From Plasmodium malariae (taxonomy: Eukaryota; Apicomplexa; Aconoidasida; Haemosporida; Plasmodiidae): 64,000 bases of DNA. Shown piece by piece: positions 1 through 13,316 of the stretch. The stretch is from assembly GCF_900090045.1 (NCBI RefSeq), contig NC_041785.1:1706001-1770000 (forward strand), given 5' to 3'. The notes beneath the pieces were generated by a model. That model was not told the DNA's origin. It searched no databases and worked only from the letters and a program-made list of their open reading frames with translations. Position 1 is the first letter of the stretch, and every line of letters starts with the position of its first letter. Position numbers and translations under genes: made by a program.

Positions 1-3000
1 TTAAGTGAGTACATTGAAAAGAACAATATTCTGTGCTACTTAAACTTTTTTCAAAAAAATGCAGGTGTGAGGAAAAGGGGATTAACGAATGAAGATAGCG
101 AAAGGGGAAAGAAGGAAACAAAAAAGCGGGTAAATATGCCAGGAGATCGATCAATTAGACCAAATGGACCACATGGACCTGATGGATCTAATGGATCCAA
201 TGGATCAGACGGACCTAGTGAATCAACAAATAAAACAAAAGAAGCAGGGGGAGTGAACAAAATGGAACTATCCCTTGCTAACAGGCGGAGCATACAGAAA
301 AGCAGATATGCCTTTTCCAGATTTTCCGAAAATTTGCAGAATAGAATAAAGGGAGAACCTCTGCAGCACGAAAAGAGCAAGATAAAAACGTACGAAAGGA
401 ATGTGAAAAGAAGGTTAAGCCTTCTTAGAACAACTAGATGTATAAGCGAAGTACAGAGGGGGAAGCATGTAAAGGGTAGTAGTAGTAGTAGCCGTAGAAG
501 TAGCAGTAGTAGTAGATGTAGTAGTAGTAGCTGTAGTAGTAGTAGCTGTAGTAGTAGTAGTCGTAGTCGTAGTAGCTGTAGTAGTAGTAGTCGTAGTCGT
601 AGTAGCTGTAGTAGTAGTAGTCGTAGTAGTAATAATGGTAGCCACGTTAAAAGGGGGGTATACGAAGGAATTGGTAGAGATAGTAGCATTAATGAGAGCT
701 TATATGCTACAGAGTTACTTACGCAAAATGGGCATATAAAGAGAGAGGGAAACACCAAGGAACAGAGGAAATCTAAATCTAAAGGAGAAATGAATAGACA
801 AAATATAGGAGCATGTGATATAGAAAACTTTTTCCTATTCAAGAATAACAAAATTAACACTATTGTCAAATACCATACGAATAGTGCCTTTGAAAAATTA
901 TTATGTTTAATAATTATCGAAATTTTTAACCTGATTTATGATACTAGAGAATACTCAGTGGAAAATATACTAATCATTAGAAAATTTTTTCGCGTTTTCC
1001 TTAATTATACACAGAAGAGATTTATATATTGGTCAATACAAATGCACTCTGTGGAAGTGAGTGACCTAGTGGAACGTTGCTCACTGGAAATGTTGAATAC
1101 CATTTTTACAGAAGACATATTAAAAAATATAAATGTACAAAGTGTGGATGGAAAGGCTAGTATCGTTATGGATGAAGAGGAAGGGGGTGAAAAGAGTACA
1201 ATTAAAAATTATAAAGAGAGTAATAAAATACTACCATTTCCTTGCAAAGTTTATGACAACTATTTTAATATGTGGATGTGGATTGAACGAATATTTAATG
1301 AAAATTTTTATGAAATTAATAATCTAATGTACAACAATACATATCATTTTGAAAAGAATTATATAGAGAGCGGAGATATATATATCAACTATGGAAAAAT
1401 AGAATTAATTAGTCATAATATTAAAAGGTTTTCTTCTTTGCAAAAACATAATTGCGCTATTTTAAAAAAATACTGGATCATATTTGGATTAAAAGTAAAA
1501 AACAAAAAAATGGAGAGTAGTAAGGAATGGTTATCCCCCAGTTCATTACTTACATACAACAGTTTTAGGGATACTACTACTACAGCTTCTAATAATAATA
1601 GTAATAGTAGCAGTAATAGTAGCAGTAATAGTAGCAGTGATAGTGACAGTAATAGGGACGGTAATAGGGACGGTAATAGGGACGGTAATAGGGACAGTAA
1701 TAGGGACAGTAATAATGATATTCTCCGGGTAGCTACGCAGGATGCATTTAAAAATAAATCATTTTTTACTTTAGAAAAAAAAGACTACAGGCACGACATA
1801 CTTACGTTTCATTTCTTATCTTCCATAGAATCCATTTGTAACGTTTATCAATCGATGGAGGAAATACCATCATTCTTACATCTAAAAAATAAAAACCACT
1901 TGATAAATTGCATAATTAAGAAGAAGAGAGATGATGACAGTAGTATAAATTTAGTACGGGCGACTAGTACAAATGAGGGGAAACTCCTATCGTTAAGCAG
2001 TACCACTTCACTCTTCAACAGGGATGGCAAAGATAACCAAGATAACGAAGGTGACAATGATAACACGGATAACAGGGACCAACATATAGGTAGTACTTAT
2101 CCCCTAAACGAGGAATCAAATGGCGACATCCTCTGGTTAAAGCAGTTAAAAAGAAGGCTAAAAATCTACGATATACAGTGGCATGAAGAATATGAAAAGA
2201 GATATTTAAATTTAGTTATATGTATGAAAATGATGAAGAATAAATTTAAAGACAACAAATTGTTTAACCATATTATGAAGCGTAATGTTTCGTCTATTTG
2301 GCTAAATAAGAATCAAATATATCTCCAGTACATTCAAATAGCTATTAACTGTAAGTTCCTTTTAGGATCCTCTTACCATGACATCTACCTGTTCATAAAA
2401 AAAAATTATGCATTTGTTCTCAATCTAGTTTGGCGGAGCGTAAATAAGCAGGGGTCGGAAAAAAATAAAAAAAATAAACTAAAATATAGCAATATGGGAG
2501 GAAGCAAAATGAAACAAAACAAAGAAACGGAAAGACTCACCAGTGCCAGTGACTTGTGTGCAATGGATGATGAGGCAAATACAAACCTTAACACATGCAC
2601 CCAATATAAGTATAAAGAAAATTTGATCGATGAAAAATTTTTTGCTATGTCTTGGGAAATAGCTAATTTTTATTTCTGTATTCTTTACTACAAACTAAAA
2701 CTAAGAAGTATATTAGTCGAGTTATTAAAATGGGTTGAATTTTTTGAAAAAGTAAAAAATAGTATAAAGTTTGAATCTTTTAAGTTTCGCTGCACTTCAT
2801 ATATCTTGCATATTTTAATTTTTATGAACGATTATAAATATGCTCATAAAGTTGTAAAGCATAACTCGAAGTATTACTTTAAAGAGAGTCATCTGAGGAA
2901 TGAAAAACTAGATGATAGACAAGGAAAAGATGTCTGCTCCTATTGTGGAAGGGACCCACATCTGAGTAGTTACTCAAATTGGAGTAGGAACACCAATGTG

Positions 3001-4279
3001 TGTAACCGCCAATCAGGTAGGAAGGAAGCAAATAGAACAGCAGGTAATGAAATGGAGGAGGGCGTAAAAATGTACTGTAGTAGAAGTGTCTTTCCGTATG
3101 ATGACAGAAAAAGCTTATACTATGCACATATAATAAACAAATGTTATTTATACGAAAAATGGATCAATTTTTTGCTGAAAAAATATAATAGTTTAATTAC
3201 GTATTTACTAATAAGGAAAAACATTATAAAATTAATTCTCTTTAATAGTAAAAATTTACGTTTTCTTATGATAAAGAAAAAGGAAAACATATCAGTAAAG
3301 AGAGTTAGTGCAAAAATGGTAAGACTACAACAGGTTATATTATCACTTTATTATTTATGTGTCAAGTTGTATAAAAATTATTATTATCATTCATCTATAT
3401 TGCATTATAATACATCAAAACAAATTTTAGATGCATCTAGATATTTAAATATTGTTATTAAAAAAAAAGAAATAACCATGAATTATATGAATTTATGTAC
3501 TCCCCAGAAGGGGCAAAACTTGAAAGAAGAAGCAAACAGTGACAAACCAAGTTGTTCGATTCATCATACATTATCAAATAACTTGCTACATGTAGATACT
3601 TTATGTAAGGACAACAACAATAGAAACAGCAGTAAGGACAACAACAACAATAGAAACAGCAGTAAGGACAACGTCAACAATAACAATAACAATAATAATA
3701 ATAATAATAATAGTATAACAACATTTTTGAAAAATTATTCCTTAAATTATGGACAACATGATTATACGAACCTTACCGATGAAACGTCCACATATTCGAA
3801 GTTTCATTCAGGATATTATTACCCAACTAATAGTAAAGAGAACAATGAAAATAACAATCAGGAAGAAAACTCCGACGATATGTTTTATATGCATGCACTA
3901 ATTCTAAGTATACAAATACAATACATCTTATCTATTTGCATCATTATTTGTTCGGACTTGTTTAATTTTCCAAAAAAAGTAAAAAGACTCATAAAAATAA
4001 ATGATAAAAATACAAGTATAAAAATTTCAAAAAATATGCACATGTACATGCTCTATGTCCCAACTTTATTTAATTATAAAATATTACGTAAACATTATAG
4101 AATAATTAATGGGTGTAATTTTAATAAGCACAAGATGCAAATGAAAAGAAAAAAAAAAAAGAAAAAGAAAAAGAAAAGTACCATTGCTTATAAACGAAAT
4201 GGTCATTTGGTCAGTACCTATGCACAGAATATTCCTTGTACAGAAAAATTGAAAAAATCGAACGAACATTTCATTTTTG

Positions 4280-4312
<33 letters not shown>

Positions 4313-5616
4313 GAAAGTGAAAGGTTATACTAATAGAATGTATAACGATAAATTTGATAACAATGATGATTACTATAATCAGAATGACTGTACGAATCTC
4401 ACTTTTGTGTCAAGTGGACAAAATATTAAACCTGCTGATATGGTGGTATCTTCAAAATATTTACTGAATCGGACGTACAACAACAGTGCTGATGAACGAT
4501 ATAGCAGGGGGTGGAACTCGGACACCATAGCTGGATCAATGAACAATAAGAAAAAGTTGGACAAATCAAACAGGTCGAAAGCGTTAAACAAATTGGGAAG
4601 GTCAAACAGGTCGGAAGCGTTAAACAAATTGGGAAGGTCAAACAGGTCGGACGCATCAAACAAGTCGGACTCGTCGAACAAATCGTACGCCATTTCCACC
4701 TTCAGTGACGTCGTTTCTGGTTCACATGGAAATACCATTCAGCCTCTTTTAATAAAAAAAAAAAATAGGGAAAAATATATACATTCTACAATATCAAAAG
4801 TAAAAAAAACAAATGAAAGGAATATAAATACAAAAAATGGCTATCACATTTTAGTTAAGATTTCTACGTGGCTCAGCAAAAACTCAGCTTGCCAGCTTAC
4901 CTGGATAGCACAGGTTTCTTCCTATTCATTTACTGTTCATTCCTTTCCCCCCGTTTTGTTTGTATGTACATTCGCTGTTTGATTTTTTTTTTTTTTTTTT
5001 CGCGCAAAATGAGTTGTATTCATATGTATATATATATATATATATATATGAGCGTACATGCGTGCGCCAATTTTTGTTTTCCTATTAGAAACTCTTCAAG
5101 ATGTGTTTGCCCGAATTACTGTGCATCGCTCTAACTCTGCAAGCGAACATGTTTATGAGCAAAAGCATCTTAACGGTAAAAAAGGGGAAGAAACGGAGGA
5201 AACAAATATATATGTGTATATACATATATGTATTATCCGAAGCATAAGCACGTATATACATACATACAAACATGTACGCACATATATATATATATATATA
5301 TATATGTATGTGCTCATACACAAACCTACCTTAATCATTTTTTTTTTTTTTCTTTTGTTAGAACATAAAACGAATTGACAGAATTTTGAGGCTGTGTGCA
5401 GAGAGTCCTCAGCTCGTGTATTTTGCTACGGAGTCGTTAAATAATTACAAAAATAAACAAAATTTTAAGTTGTACAGAAATTATTTTAATATAAACAAAA
5501 AATATAGAAAAATATTTCTGAAAAAAAAAAAAGACATAAACAATTCTAGAGATATTCTGTACAAATTGTGCGAATATTTTTTGAAGCCAAGCGAGAGCAA
5601 CAAGCTAGCTAATTAA
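1..5616 (+). CDS. Large conserved-type Plasmodium protein, unknown function (5' end outside window; frame slip in poly-A)
   Basis: I do not recognise this protein. The frame is open from base 1, so the start lies to the left of the window. Proposed exons are 1..4961 (alternative donor after 4913), 5089..5175 and 5362..5616, all joined in phase 0. A Ser/Arg-rich stretch of AGT repeats (about 475-640) resembles SR-type low complexity. Asn/Ser/Asp-rich inserts follow near 1590-1710 and 3615-3710. Between them are compact, hydrophobic, Leu/Ile/Phe/Tyr-rich helical segments typical of globular parasite domains. A run of 31 A (4280-4310) shifts the frame: a stop follows at 4312, while coding resumes one frame over (KVKGYTNRMYNDK...). 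Adding one A, or removing two, rejoins the halves. The last exons read as good protein (KLFKMCLPELLCIALTLQ, then NIKRIDRILRLCAESPQ) and end at TAA 5614-5616. No signal peptide or catalytic motif could be judged. Confidence 0.8.
475..640 (+). repeat. AGT-rich Ser/Arg coding repeat
   Basis: Near-perfect AGT triplets with interspersed CGT and TGT encode a Ser-rich tract with Arg and Cys. The tract lies inside the first large gene and gives long antisense and alternate-frame open stretches that are shadows. Confidence 0.85.
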
Positions 5617-6169
5617 AAAGAGGCTATACACATACGTAGAGATATGGGTTTGTTAATGTATAAGTATGTATAAATATATATATGTAGGTAGGTACGTGTT
5701 AATAATATACATACGGACGCGTACCTAATTCTAGTGCTGTTCTTTTTATGTAAAGAATTTATTTCATTGCACTAATATATACTTTCTTTTTTTTTTTTTT
5801 TTTTTGTGTGTTTATTTTAAATTTTAATTTTTAAATCTATTTTTTAAAATTCATAAAATAATGGCGTAAGCTCTCAATATATTTATATGACACTTAAAAA
5901 TAAACATAGGTAATTAATTTGAAAACGTTTGTAGTAGCCCTAATTCGTATGATTTTTTTAAAGAGAACAAAAAAATAAAATAAATAAACAGGTACATACG
6001 TTAATAAATAAATAAACAAGTGAGTGCACGAATAAAACAAATAATCGAAAAACATAAATTTGTAAATAGACGAATTCCACCAAGGAGTGGGCATATTGAA
6101 ACATCTCCTTGTGTAGTTATCAAAGTGTTCCATATATATTTTTTTTTTTTTTTTTTTTTTTGTGAACTT
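5617..6169. other. Convergent intergenic spacer
   Basis: This spacer lies between the 3' ends of two convergent genes. It contains A/T-rich sequence, poly-T runs (about 5789-5805 and 6141-6160) and (TA)n-like tracts. I see no further gene. It probably holds both 3' UTRs. Confidence 0.6.
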
Positions 6170-9100
6170 TCAATTTGCTCCTTCTATAGAAGACCCCGCT
6201 AAGGTCATCTGCCCTACAGTATCTTTATTCAAAATGGCATTCAACAGATAGCATTTGATTAAGCTTAAATCATTGTCTATATTGTTTAAGTTGCTATCTA
6301 AAATAATTGGTATCAACTTTTGTGAGAAGGAGTAGCACAATTGATTATTTAAAAAATCAACACTTCTGTTCAATATATAAAATAAAGTTAATTCCTGTTC
6401 GTTATTCATTTCTTCACTATACAGAGGAATTATCTTGGAAAGGTACTCCCTTTTTTTGTTTTCATCTTTTTCATTTTTTATTTTCTTATATATGTCATCT
6501 TCACAATAACTATCTGTACTGTATTCACTATCTAAATTGTCTAGATCTTCATTGTGTTTGCCATTATTAGGATTATTATATTTGGCATAACTAGTACCAC
6601 TGCTTATGGTAGTAGGCTTACCACTTAAAATGGGTGCGTCCCTTAAAATATTTTTTCTCAGAACTATCTTCCTAACACCATTATTTACCTCTCTATTTAT
6701 GTTTACATATGGAGTTATCAAAAAGTTAAAATAATGTTCAAGAAGAAAGAAAGCATTTGAAAAGCATTGTATACTTGAATTCTTTAAAATAAAATACATA
6801 AAAGACTCACAATATTTTAAACCACCATGATGAAAAATATTGTAAAGTATTATTTGAAATAGCGTACTATTTACACTACCACCGTTTTTTAAATTATCAA
6901 ATAATTCATTATTTACTTTTATTAACTTTCTTTTTGAAAAATATACATTCAAATCTGTGTAAAATTTACTCATATCTTCTTTGCAAAGGTATAACTTAAT
7001 ATCCGCATCATACAGCATATCGTCATTTCTTGTATTTGCATCTGAATGTGCATCGCACATGTCGTCCTTATCAGCACGAACACCACTGCTTCCACCATTG
7101 CTTCCACCACTGCTGCTAGTACCACTTCCAACATTACCACTACGTTGAACAGCTTTTCCTTCATGGGCGTGTCCTCCCTTGCTACAAGATCTAACTCCTT
7201 GCCCTTTTTTTACCCCCTCATCATTTAAAAAAACTTTTTTAATGTCAAATATAAAATGTTGCTTCCTTTCTATTTTGTTAATAATTTTTTCGCATTGCTT
7301 ATCGGACAATCTTTTATGTTTATAAAAATCAAAATCTGCACAAGTGAAGTAATTACAAAAGTCGACCTTTTCGTTTTTATTCTTATTTTTGTTTTTGCTT
7401 TTGTTTTCAATTTCGTACTTATTTGCACTTCCATTTTCGTTTTCATTTTTCCTTTTCGTTTTCGTTAATTTGTGTTCACCCCCTACATAATCCGCATCAT
7501 GCAAGAAAATAATTTTTGCGCGCCCCTTATCATAATGCCATTCTTTTTTTCTACTACTCATTTTTACATATTTTGTTTTTTCAATTGAATATGGATTTTC
7601 ATTAAGTAAAAAATCTTCATACATAAACATTCCACCATTCATTAATTTATTATACTTATCTGGTATCTTGTTAATAATGACAAGTTCATCTTCATACACC
7701 ATTTTTTTTATCTTCGCGTATTTCTCTTGCCATTCTTTAGTTGGATCGACTCTGCTACATGATGTAGTATCCCCAATTTTTTCTTCTTTATCTTTTCCAT
7801 TTCTATGTTCATAATGTATTTTATTCATCTCATTCGTCAAACCTGAATTGTCATGTGTGTCTTTTGTCTTAACTAATAAATTTTGGCTTTTATGGATCCC
7901 TTTTGTGAAAACCGGTATAGTTGAAATTTTTGCACCGTTATCGTAATTATTACCATTGTCATGCATGTAATTTTCCGCACAACTTTTTTTATCATTTTCC
8001 TGCTTAACATGCTTCTCCTCATCGACGTCCCTATCAGAGGATAGATTCTCCTCCCCCTTGGCTTTGTTCTTACTCTTAAAAATGGTAAAGATGCTTTGTT
8101 TTTTCGCTTGAGTGGATTCAATTTTTTTCACGGACGCTACTTTGCACAAAGGATACTCTTTAACCTCAAATACATTTAACACGTTTGTAGTGATCGGTTG
8201 ATGCAGTTCAACAATGTCATGACTTAAGTTAGGTAATAGACTTACCTCTTTCATTTCACATTCATTCGTATCCTTTTCATTATTATTAAAAGTAAAGTCC
8301 GAAATGTCTTCTAACTTAAATTGATCTAAATACTCTACAACTATTTTTTGATTATCTTGTAAAAGAAAAAAAACATTTGGATCTTTTAAAAATGGAACAT
8401 TGCCTATTTTACTTTTTCTATATATTTTATCTACGTATTTTGTATACATAAATAATGATAAAAAGAAGGTATCTGATTGTCTTGTATTGATTTTATACCC
8501 CTCTTTAATGCATAAAATTTTTAAATCATTTGAATTTTTATTATTTCCGAAATGTTCATTATGTGTATAAATAATGGCCTCACAAGATTCTGATGAAAGA
8601 GAGACCAATATTTTCCATTCACTTATATACATACATTTAATAAAATTATTCTTATCAAATTTTTCAAAAAAAAAATCATTTATAGAATAATTAATTCTTC
8701 TCATTTCATTATCTTCTATATGTATGTCATAGGTAATACTTGTTATATCGTTCGAATCTTTGTATAAAACGACTATAAACAATTTTTTTTTTTTTTTTTT
8801 TTTTTTTCTTATCAGCTTCTAAAATCTTGGCACAAATTATACTACAACTATCGTATGTTATATCAATTTCCTTGTTCAGTGGTCCCAAATCGTAAGAACA
8901 ACTTTTATTTTCATCTTTCAAAATAAACGTTTCTTTATCCGAATGGGTGAATAGGAATACCCCGTTCTTCTCATCCATGTTATTTATTGGTCCATCCAAT
9001 TCCTGACATTCGTACAACATCTTATCGTTCAAAAAAAATATTTTTTCTTCTGCGCTTTGAACCAAGAAGAGAAACTTATCTAAGGGCAAACGGGGAAAAA

Positions 9101-9871
9101 TAACGAAACATCACGGAAATGAGGAAAGTCAAAAAAAAAAAAAAAAATTAAGAAAAATGTTAAATACACAAAAAATGCAAAAAATCAACCAAAAGAACGT
9201 ATATGTAACGCACATCCAATCATTTCATGTGTTTTGGTTACGCGTCTGAATCTGTTTTCTCTCTTCGCGCATAGTTCATATGCTTCATGTAATTTTATTT
9301 TAATTCAGATGGGTCCCTTTTCCCCTTTTTATGGGAAGAACATGAACAAATACATACACATATATACGAATATACATACATATATATACCCACATATATA
9401 TGCACACAGGCTTAGACGTATTCATGTCCATTTTGTCCTACCTATATGCTTCAACCTCTTAATGAGCAGGTCTGTTTTACAGTATAACTTCACTTCATCG
9501 GTGGTGTAATCAAACACATAAATGTTTTGCTTATCCGTGTATATAAAGGATAAATAATCTTCTTTATTATTTTCTATTAATAAAACATTTTCCTCAAATG
9601 GTAAGGATTTAATATTTATCTTTTCATTCTCATTATCAATTTTGTATAAAAAATCAGAAAGGGAAAATATATGTAAGTTTTTATTAAAATAATATAAACC
9701 CTTTTTCTTTACATTACTAATAGCAAAAATGGCATTACATATTTTCTTTTCTATATTGTGGATTTCCCTTTTTTGTTTTTTCTCTTCCTCTAGCATACAA
9801 AAGCAAGCCCCATGCTGAAATTTAAAATATTCCGTTTCTTCAATAAACTCAATTTCGTTAATTTCTACCAT
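6170..9871 (-). CDS. Large Plasmodium protein of unknown function, possible N-terminal beta-propeller
   Basis: I do not recognise the family. Exon 1 is 9442..9871 (ATG at 9871, MVEINEIEFIEE) and ends phase 1 at a GT donor. The second coding block is 6170..9079 after the acceptor CCTTAG. The joined protein is about 1110 residues. The first ~450 residues are rich in short beta-like strands (for example YLSFIYTDKQNIYVFDY and KIFFLNDKMLYECQEL). They read like blades of a WD40-like propeller, but no WD signature is evident. A Lys/Asn/Glu-rich linker and a Gly/Ser-rich insert follow, and then a helical C-terminus. A run of 25 T on + (8783-8807) breaks the frame between EADKKK and the downstream LFIVVLYKDSND block. 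Both sides look coding, so a homopolymer length error is the simplest reading. A nucleoporin-type propeller plus helical tail is one guess I cannot support. Confidence 0.8.
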
Positions 9872-10889
9872 CCTGCTCTATCTTTTCATTTGATTAGTAG
9901 GTTTAGCTGTCACTCCTCATATTAAGAAGCCGCATATTATTTAATCGCATAATATATATATATATATATATGCATATAGTTATACATACGTACATACATA
10001 TAACTGTGTAAAGGTAATTACCATTTTTTAATTAAAAAAAAAAAAAAAAAAAAAGCATAGATTCGCGGATTAAGCTTTATCTCCTACTTTCACCAAAAGT
10101 AATATGACCAAAGTACTAGTAATTTTTTATAACATAATTTTTTTACCATTTTTTAATAAAATAATGAAGATAAAAAGTATACATACAAATATTGCTTAAT
10201 ATATATATATATATATGCATACGTATATTTATTCAATTTATAGTATGAATTATTTTAGTAGTTCATATGAAAACGTTTTTCCTGATTTTTTCAGAAAAAA
10301 ATTAAAAAAATAAAACTAAACAAGTGTAAATTAAGCAGAACAAGAAGCAAAGTAGGAAAAACTACGCAAACTAAGCAAAACTAAACAGCTAATTAAGCAA
10401 ACTAGGCAAAACTAAACAGCTAATTAAGCAAACTAGGCAAAACTAAACAGCTAATTAAGCAAACTAGGCAAAACTAAACATCGCTAATTTAGCAAACTAA
10501 ACAAAACTAAACATAGCTAAATGAGCAAAACTATATAAAACTAAATTAAATTAAACATGAGAAAACAAAAGAGTTGCAAATGCAAATAAAAAAAAAACGC
10601 AAGAAAAATATGAACACGTCAGGTATTTCAAAAAAGTAATTTTTTTTAAGTAAAAAGCAAACAAACACACATCAATGCTGCGCATACATATATGCATACA
10701 TACATATATATATATGTGCAGCATAATTAAAGGAATGACTGCAATTATTAAAAAGGGGAAAAAATGTAAGAAAAAATATGAGAAAAAATATGAGAAAAAA
10801 TATAAGAAAAAGTAAGGGCTTTCATGTTAAGCAAAAAAATAAAAATGATAACACTGTAAAGGCGCGATGTTGTTTAACCAGTACACACA

Positions 10890-10934
<45 letters not shown>

Positions 10935-11020
10935 GCATACCCCTATACGTACATGTACATACTTACGTACATATGTATATATCTACTATGCGCATGTTTG
11001 TGTTTCCTAGTGGCAATCTC
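9872..11020. other. Intergenic spacer with ~31-bp tandem repeat
   Basis: No gene is seen. About five degenerate copies of a ~31-bp unit (AACTAAACAGCTAATTAAGC plus AAACTAGGCAA) lie at about 10370-10550. (TA)n tracts sit at 9950-9970, 10200-10217 and 10897-10931. The spacer separates the start of the upstream - strand gene from the 3' end of the nuclease gene. Confidence 0.6.
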
Positions 11021-12410
11021 TTATTTCTTCATATGAAATATGTAATTAACGTTTCTCGATGGCAAAAGAAAAAAATTTTGATTACGTTCATAATATTTCA
11101 AAAAGTAATGTAATAAATAGCAGGATGATAAACTATCTCTTCTATTTTTACAATTTCTGTTATAAAATTTTGAAAATAAAGTATTATTATCGTCCTTTAC
11201 TTTGGTTACCATATTTTTTAATGAAAAGTTTAAAGTATTATTTGCATTTTCTTTTTTTATGTCCAATTTTGTTCCATTCGAAAAAAATTTATAATTTTCA
11301 AAATAACTAATTTGTTCTCTTTTATAAATATCATCCTTTTTTAATGTAATTAATTCATCTCTTACTTCAAAAGAAACTTTTTCAGCATACTTTTCTCTTT
11401 TTCCGTTAATTTCATTCATAAAATAGCAAATGTGTCTTCCTATATCACTTGCCAGCTTGTTCATGTGCGGTCTACAAAGTTGAGGTGTAATAATGTGCAT
11501 GAGCACGTATGTAAGACATGTTTATATATAAAGTGTATTTTGTATAAAAATATTTCGCTGTGCTTTGTTGCATCCACGCATTTTATTTTTATTTTATACA
11601 GAATTTCATAGGTGGATACACACACATACACAAACGCACAAAAGCACAAACGCATAAACGAACGAACGAATATGCCCACCCATGTGTTACATTTCTCTCT
11701 TGTAATTTTTGTATAACCCGTTGCACCCGATGATTACGAGGATGTTGCTATTATAAATGAATTCAAATAAATAATGAAAAAAGGAAAAGAAATTATAAAT
11801 ATAGCTTTTAAAGTAAACGGCATAAAATAGAACGACATTCTTCTTTATGGGTAAATCAAAATTATTGCTATATATTAAATTTTTATGTCTTGACATAATT
11901 TTTTCATATATGTACTTGCTTTTTGATAAAATGCACAATCCTATGTTAAAAAGTAAATGAATACATGCTAATGAGATGTACATGCAGGAAAATGCATGCA
12001 TGCGAATGTGCAAATGGAGTATTATTATGAATATATATATACACGTGCACACGTACACTTTTGCATATTTGGAAAAGGCTTATAACGTTACCCATAAAGC
12101 TATATCCATAGTCAATTGATATAATACTGTAATTATTTAGGGGGAAATTGTCAATCTCAACTGTATTCTCATTTATGTTTACATTTGAAAGCTTCCAATT
12201 GTTTGGTATAGAAATATTATAATTTAGAATGTTAGTACAAATTTTGTTTTTACTTTTTCTTTTTCTATTTTTTGAAACATTTTTTATTATAAATGTTATA
12301 AAAGGGTAAAACATGTTGTTTGATTTTCCCTTTTTTTTTCTACAAAATAATAATGTAGATTTATGCAAAATTAGATAAAACAGGGTAAAATAAAAAAACC
12401 CTTTGTTCAT
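11021..12410 (-). CDS. YqgF/RuvX-family nuclease-like protein (RNase H fold), probably organelle-targeted
   Basis: Three exons, 12092..12410, 11691..11940 and 11021..11471, join in phases 1 and 2 to give 339 residues without a stop. The core begins with SIDYGYSFMGLCILSK, which matches the first strand of the YqgF/RuvX fold (iDyGxxriGxA) with its metal-binding Asp. Further on, VSFEVRDELITLKK resembles the DExxTT segment, and SSCYLLHYFLKYYE resembles the C-terminal helix (DxxAAxxILxxYL). The first ~20 residues are hydrophobic (FFYFTLFYLILHKSTLLF) and are followed by a Lys/Arg/Asn-rich stretch. That is the usual layout of a bipartite apicoplast leader, so I infer organelle import. Bacterial homologues process 16S rRNA or act on Holliday junctions, and either role in the apicoplast would fit. 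The substrate is unknown. Its start is only 69 bp from the stop of the small gene upstream. Confidence 0.78.
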
Positions 12411-12478
12411 TTTTTTTTGTTTTCTTTTCTTTAAATTTTTTTTTGTCTTTTTATATCTTTTTTTTTTTTCCCCTTTTG

Positions 12479-13316
12479 TTATTCATTTTTCTTCTCATTT
12501 AGCTGAACAATTCTTGGAACAAATGATAAAACGCTCTTTATATCTGTTATGGGGAAACAAAACATAAAAATGCGTAATCTCTATATAATACGCGCGCTTG
12601 AATATGCACTTGTACATGTATTGTACAGGTAAGTGTACATGTAATTGTACAGGTATATGTACATGTAATTGTGCAGATAGTTGTACATGTAATTGTGCAG
12701 ATAGTTGTACATGTAATTGTGTAGATAGTTGTACATGTAATTGTACAGGTAAGTGTACATGTAATTGTACAGGTATATGTACATGCAATTGTACAGGTAT
12801 ATGTACATGCAATTGTACAGGTATATGTACATGCAATTGTACAGGTATATGTACATGCAATTGTACAGGTAAATCTATATACATATGCTCACAAATGATT
12901 CATTCACAAAGACAGCTGTTCAATAAAAATTCAAAAAGTTGTCATTTATCATGTCTTTTTTCCTACTTGTGTTATCTTTTAAATCTTCATAGTTTCTCTT
13001 TTTCTGGTTAATACTGATTTTTTTACCTATTTTATATATATCAAAAACATTATAACATAACACGAACAAAAAAAAAAAAAAAAATGTTCATATGAACGAA
13101 TATAATATTTTGGTAAGTACGCATATGCATTAGGTATACATGTATTTGTGTATGTACGTATGTATTCACGTATGTATGAATATGATAACATGTGTATGTA
13201 CTACTGTACACTCTTTTTTTTCCTATTTCAAAGTTACCTTGTTCATTTTTTTGTGCTACTTTACAAACTTCTTCCTTATTATTTTGGCTGTTTTTCATTT
13301 CTCTCTTTGTATTCAT
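12479..13316 (-). CDS. Small three-exon protein (67 aa), unknown function
   Basis: Not recognised. Exons 13238..13316, 12967..13026 and 12479..12543 join in phases 1 and 1 to a 67-residue basic protein that starts MNTKREMKNSQNN and ends FVPRIVQLNEKKNE. Donors GTAACT and GTAGGA and acceptors ATAG and ACAG fit Plasmodium usage. The frame is kept over all three exons, which is unlikely by chance. The second intron contains a 24-bp minisatellite. Composition (Lys, Asn, Glu, Gln) suggests a small nuclear or ribonucleoprotein-associated factor, but this is only an impression. Because of the 69-bp gap to the nuclease gene on the same strand, the exons could instead be the leader of one longer transcript. 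Confidence 0.5.
12606..12870. repeat. 24-bp minisatellite (TGTACATGTAATTGTACAGG + TATA)
   Basis: About eleven tandem copies of a 24-bp unit with internal TGTACA palindromes. Variants carry GTGCAGATAGT in the middle. The unit length is a multiple of three, so several frames stay open, but I read none as a gene. It lies inside the second intron of the small gene on the - strand. Confidence 0.9.

Noticed and set aside
51..869. Antisense frame opposite the first gene
   Set aside because: It mirrors the AGT repeat and Ser/Arg coding, and the + strand has splice-supported coding to the end of the gene.
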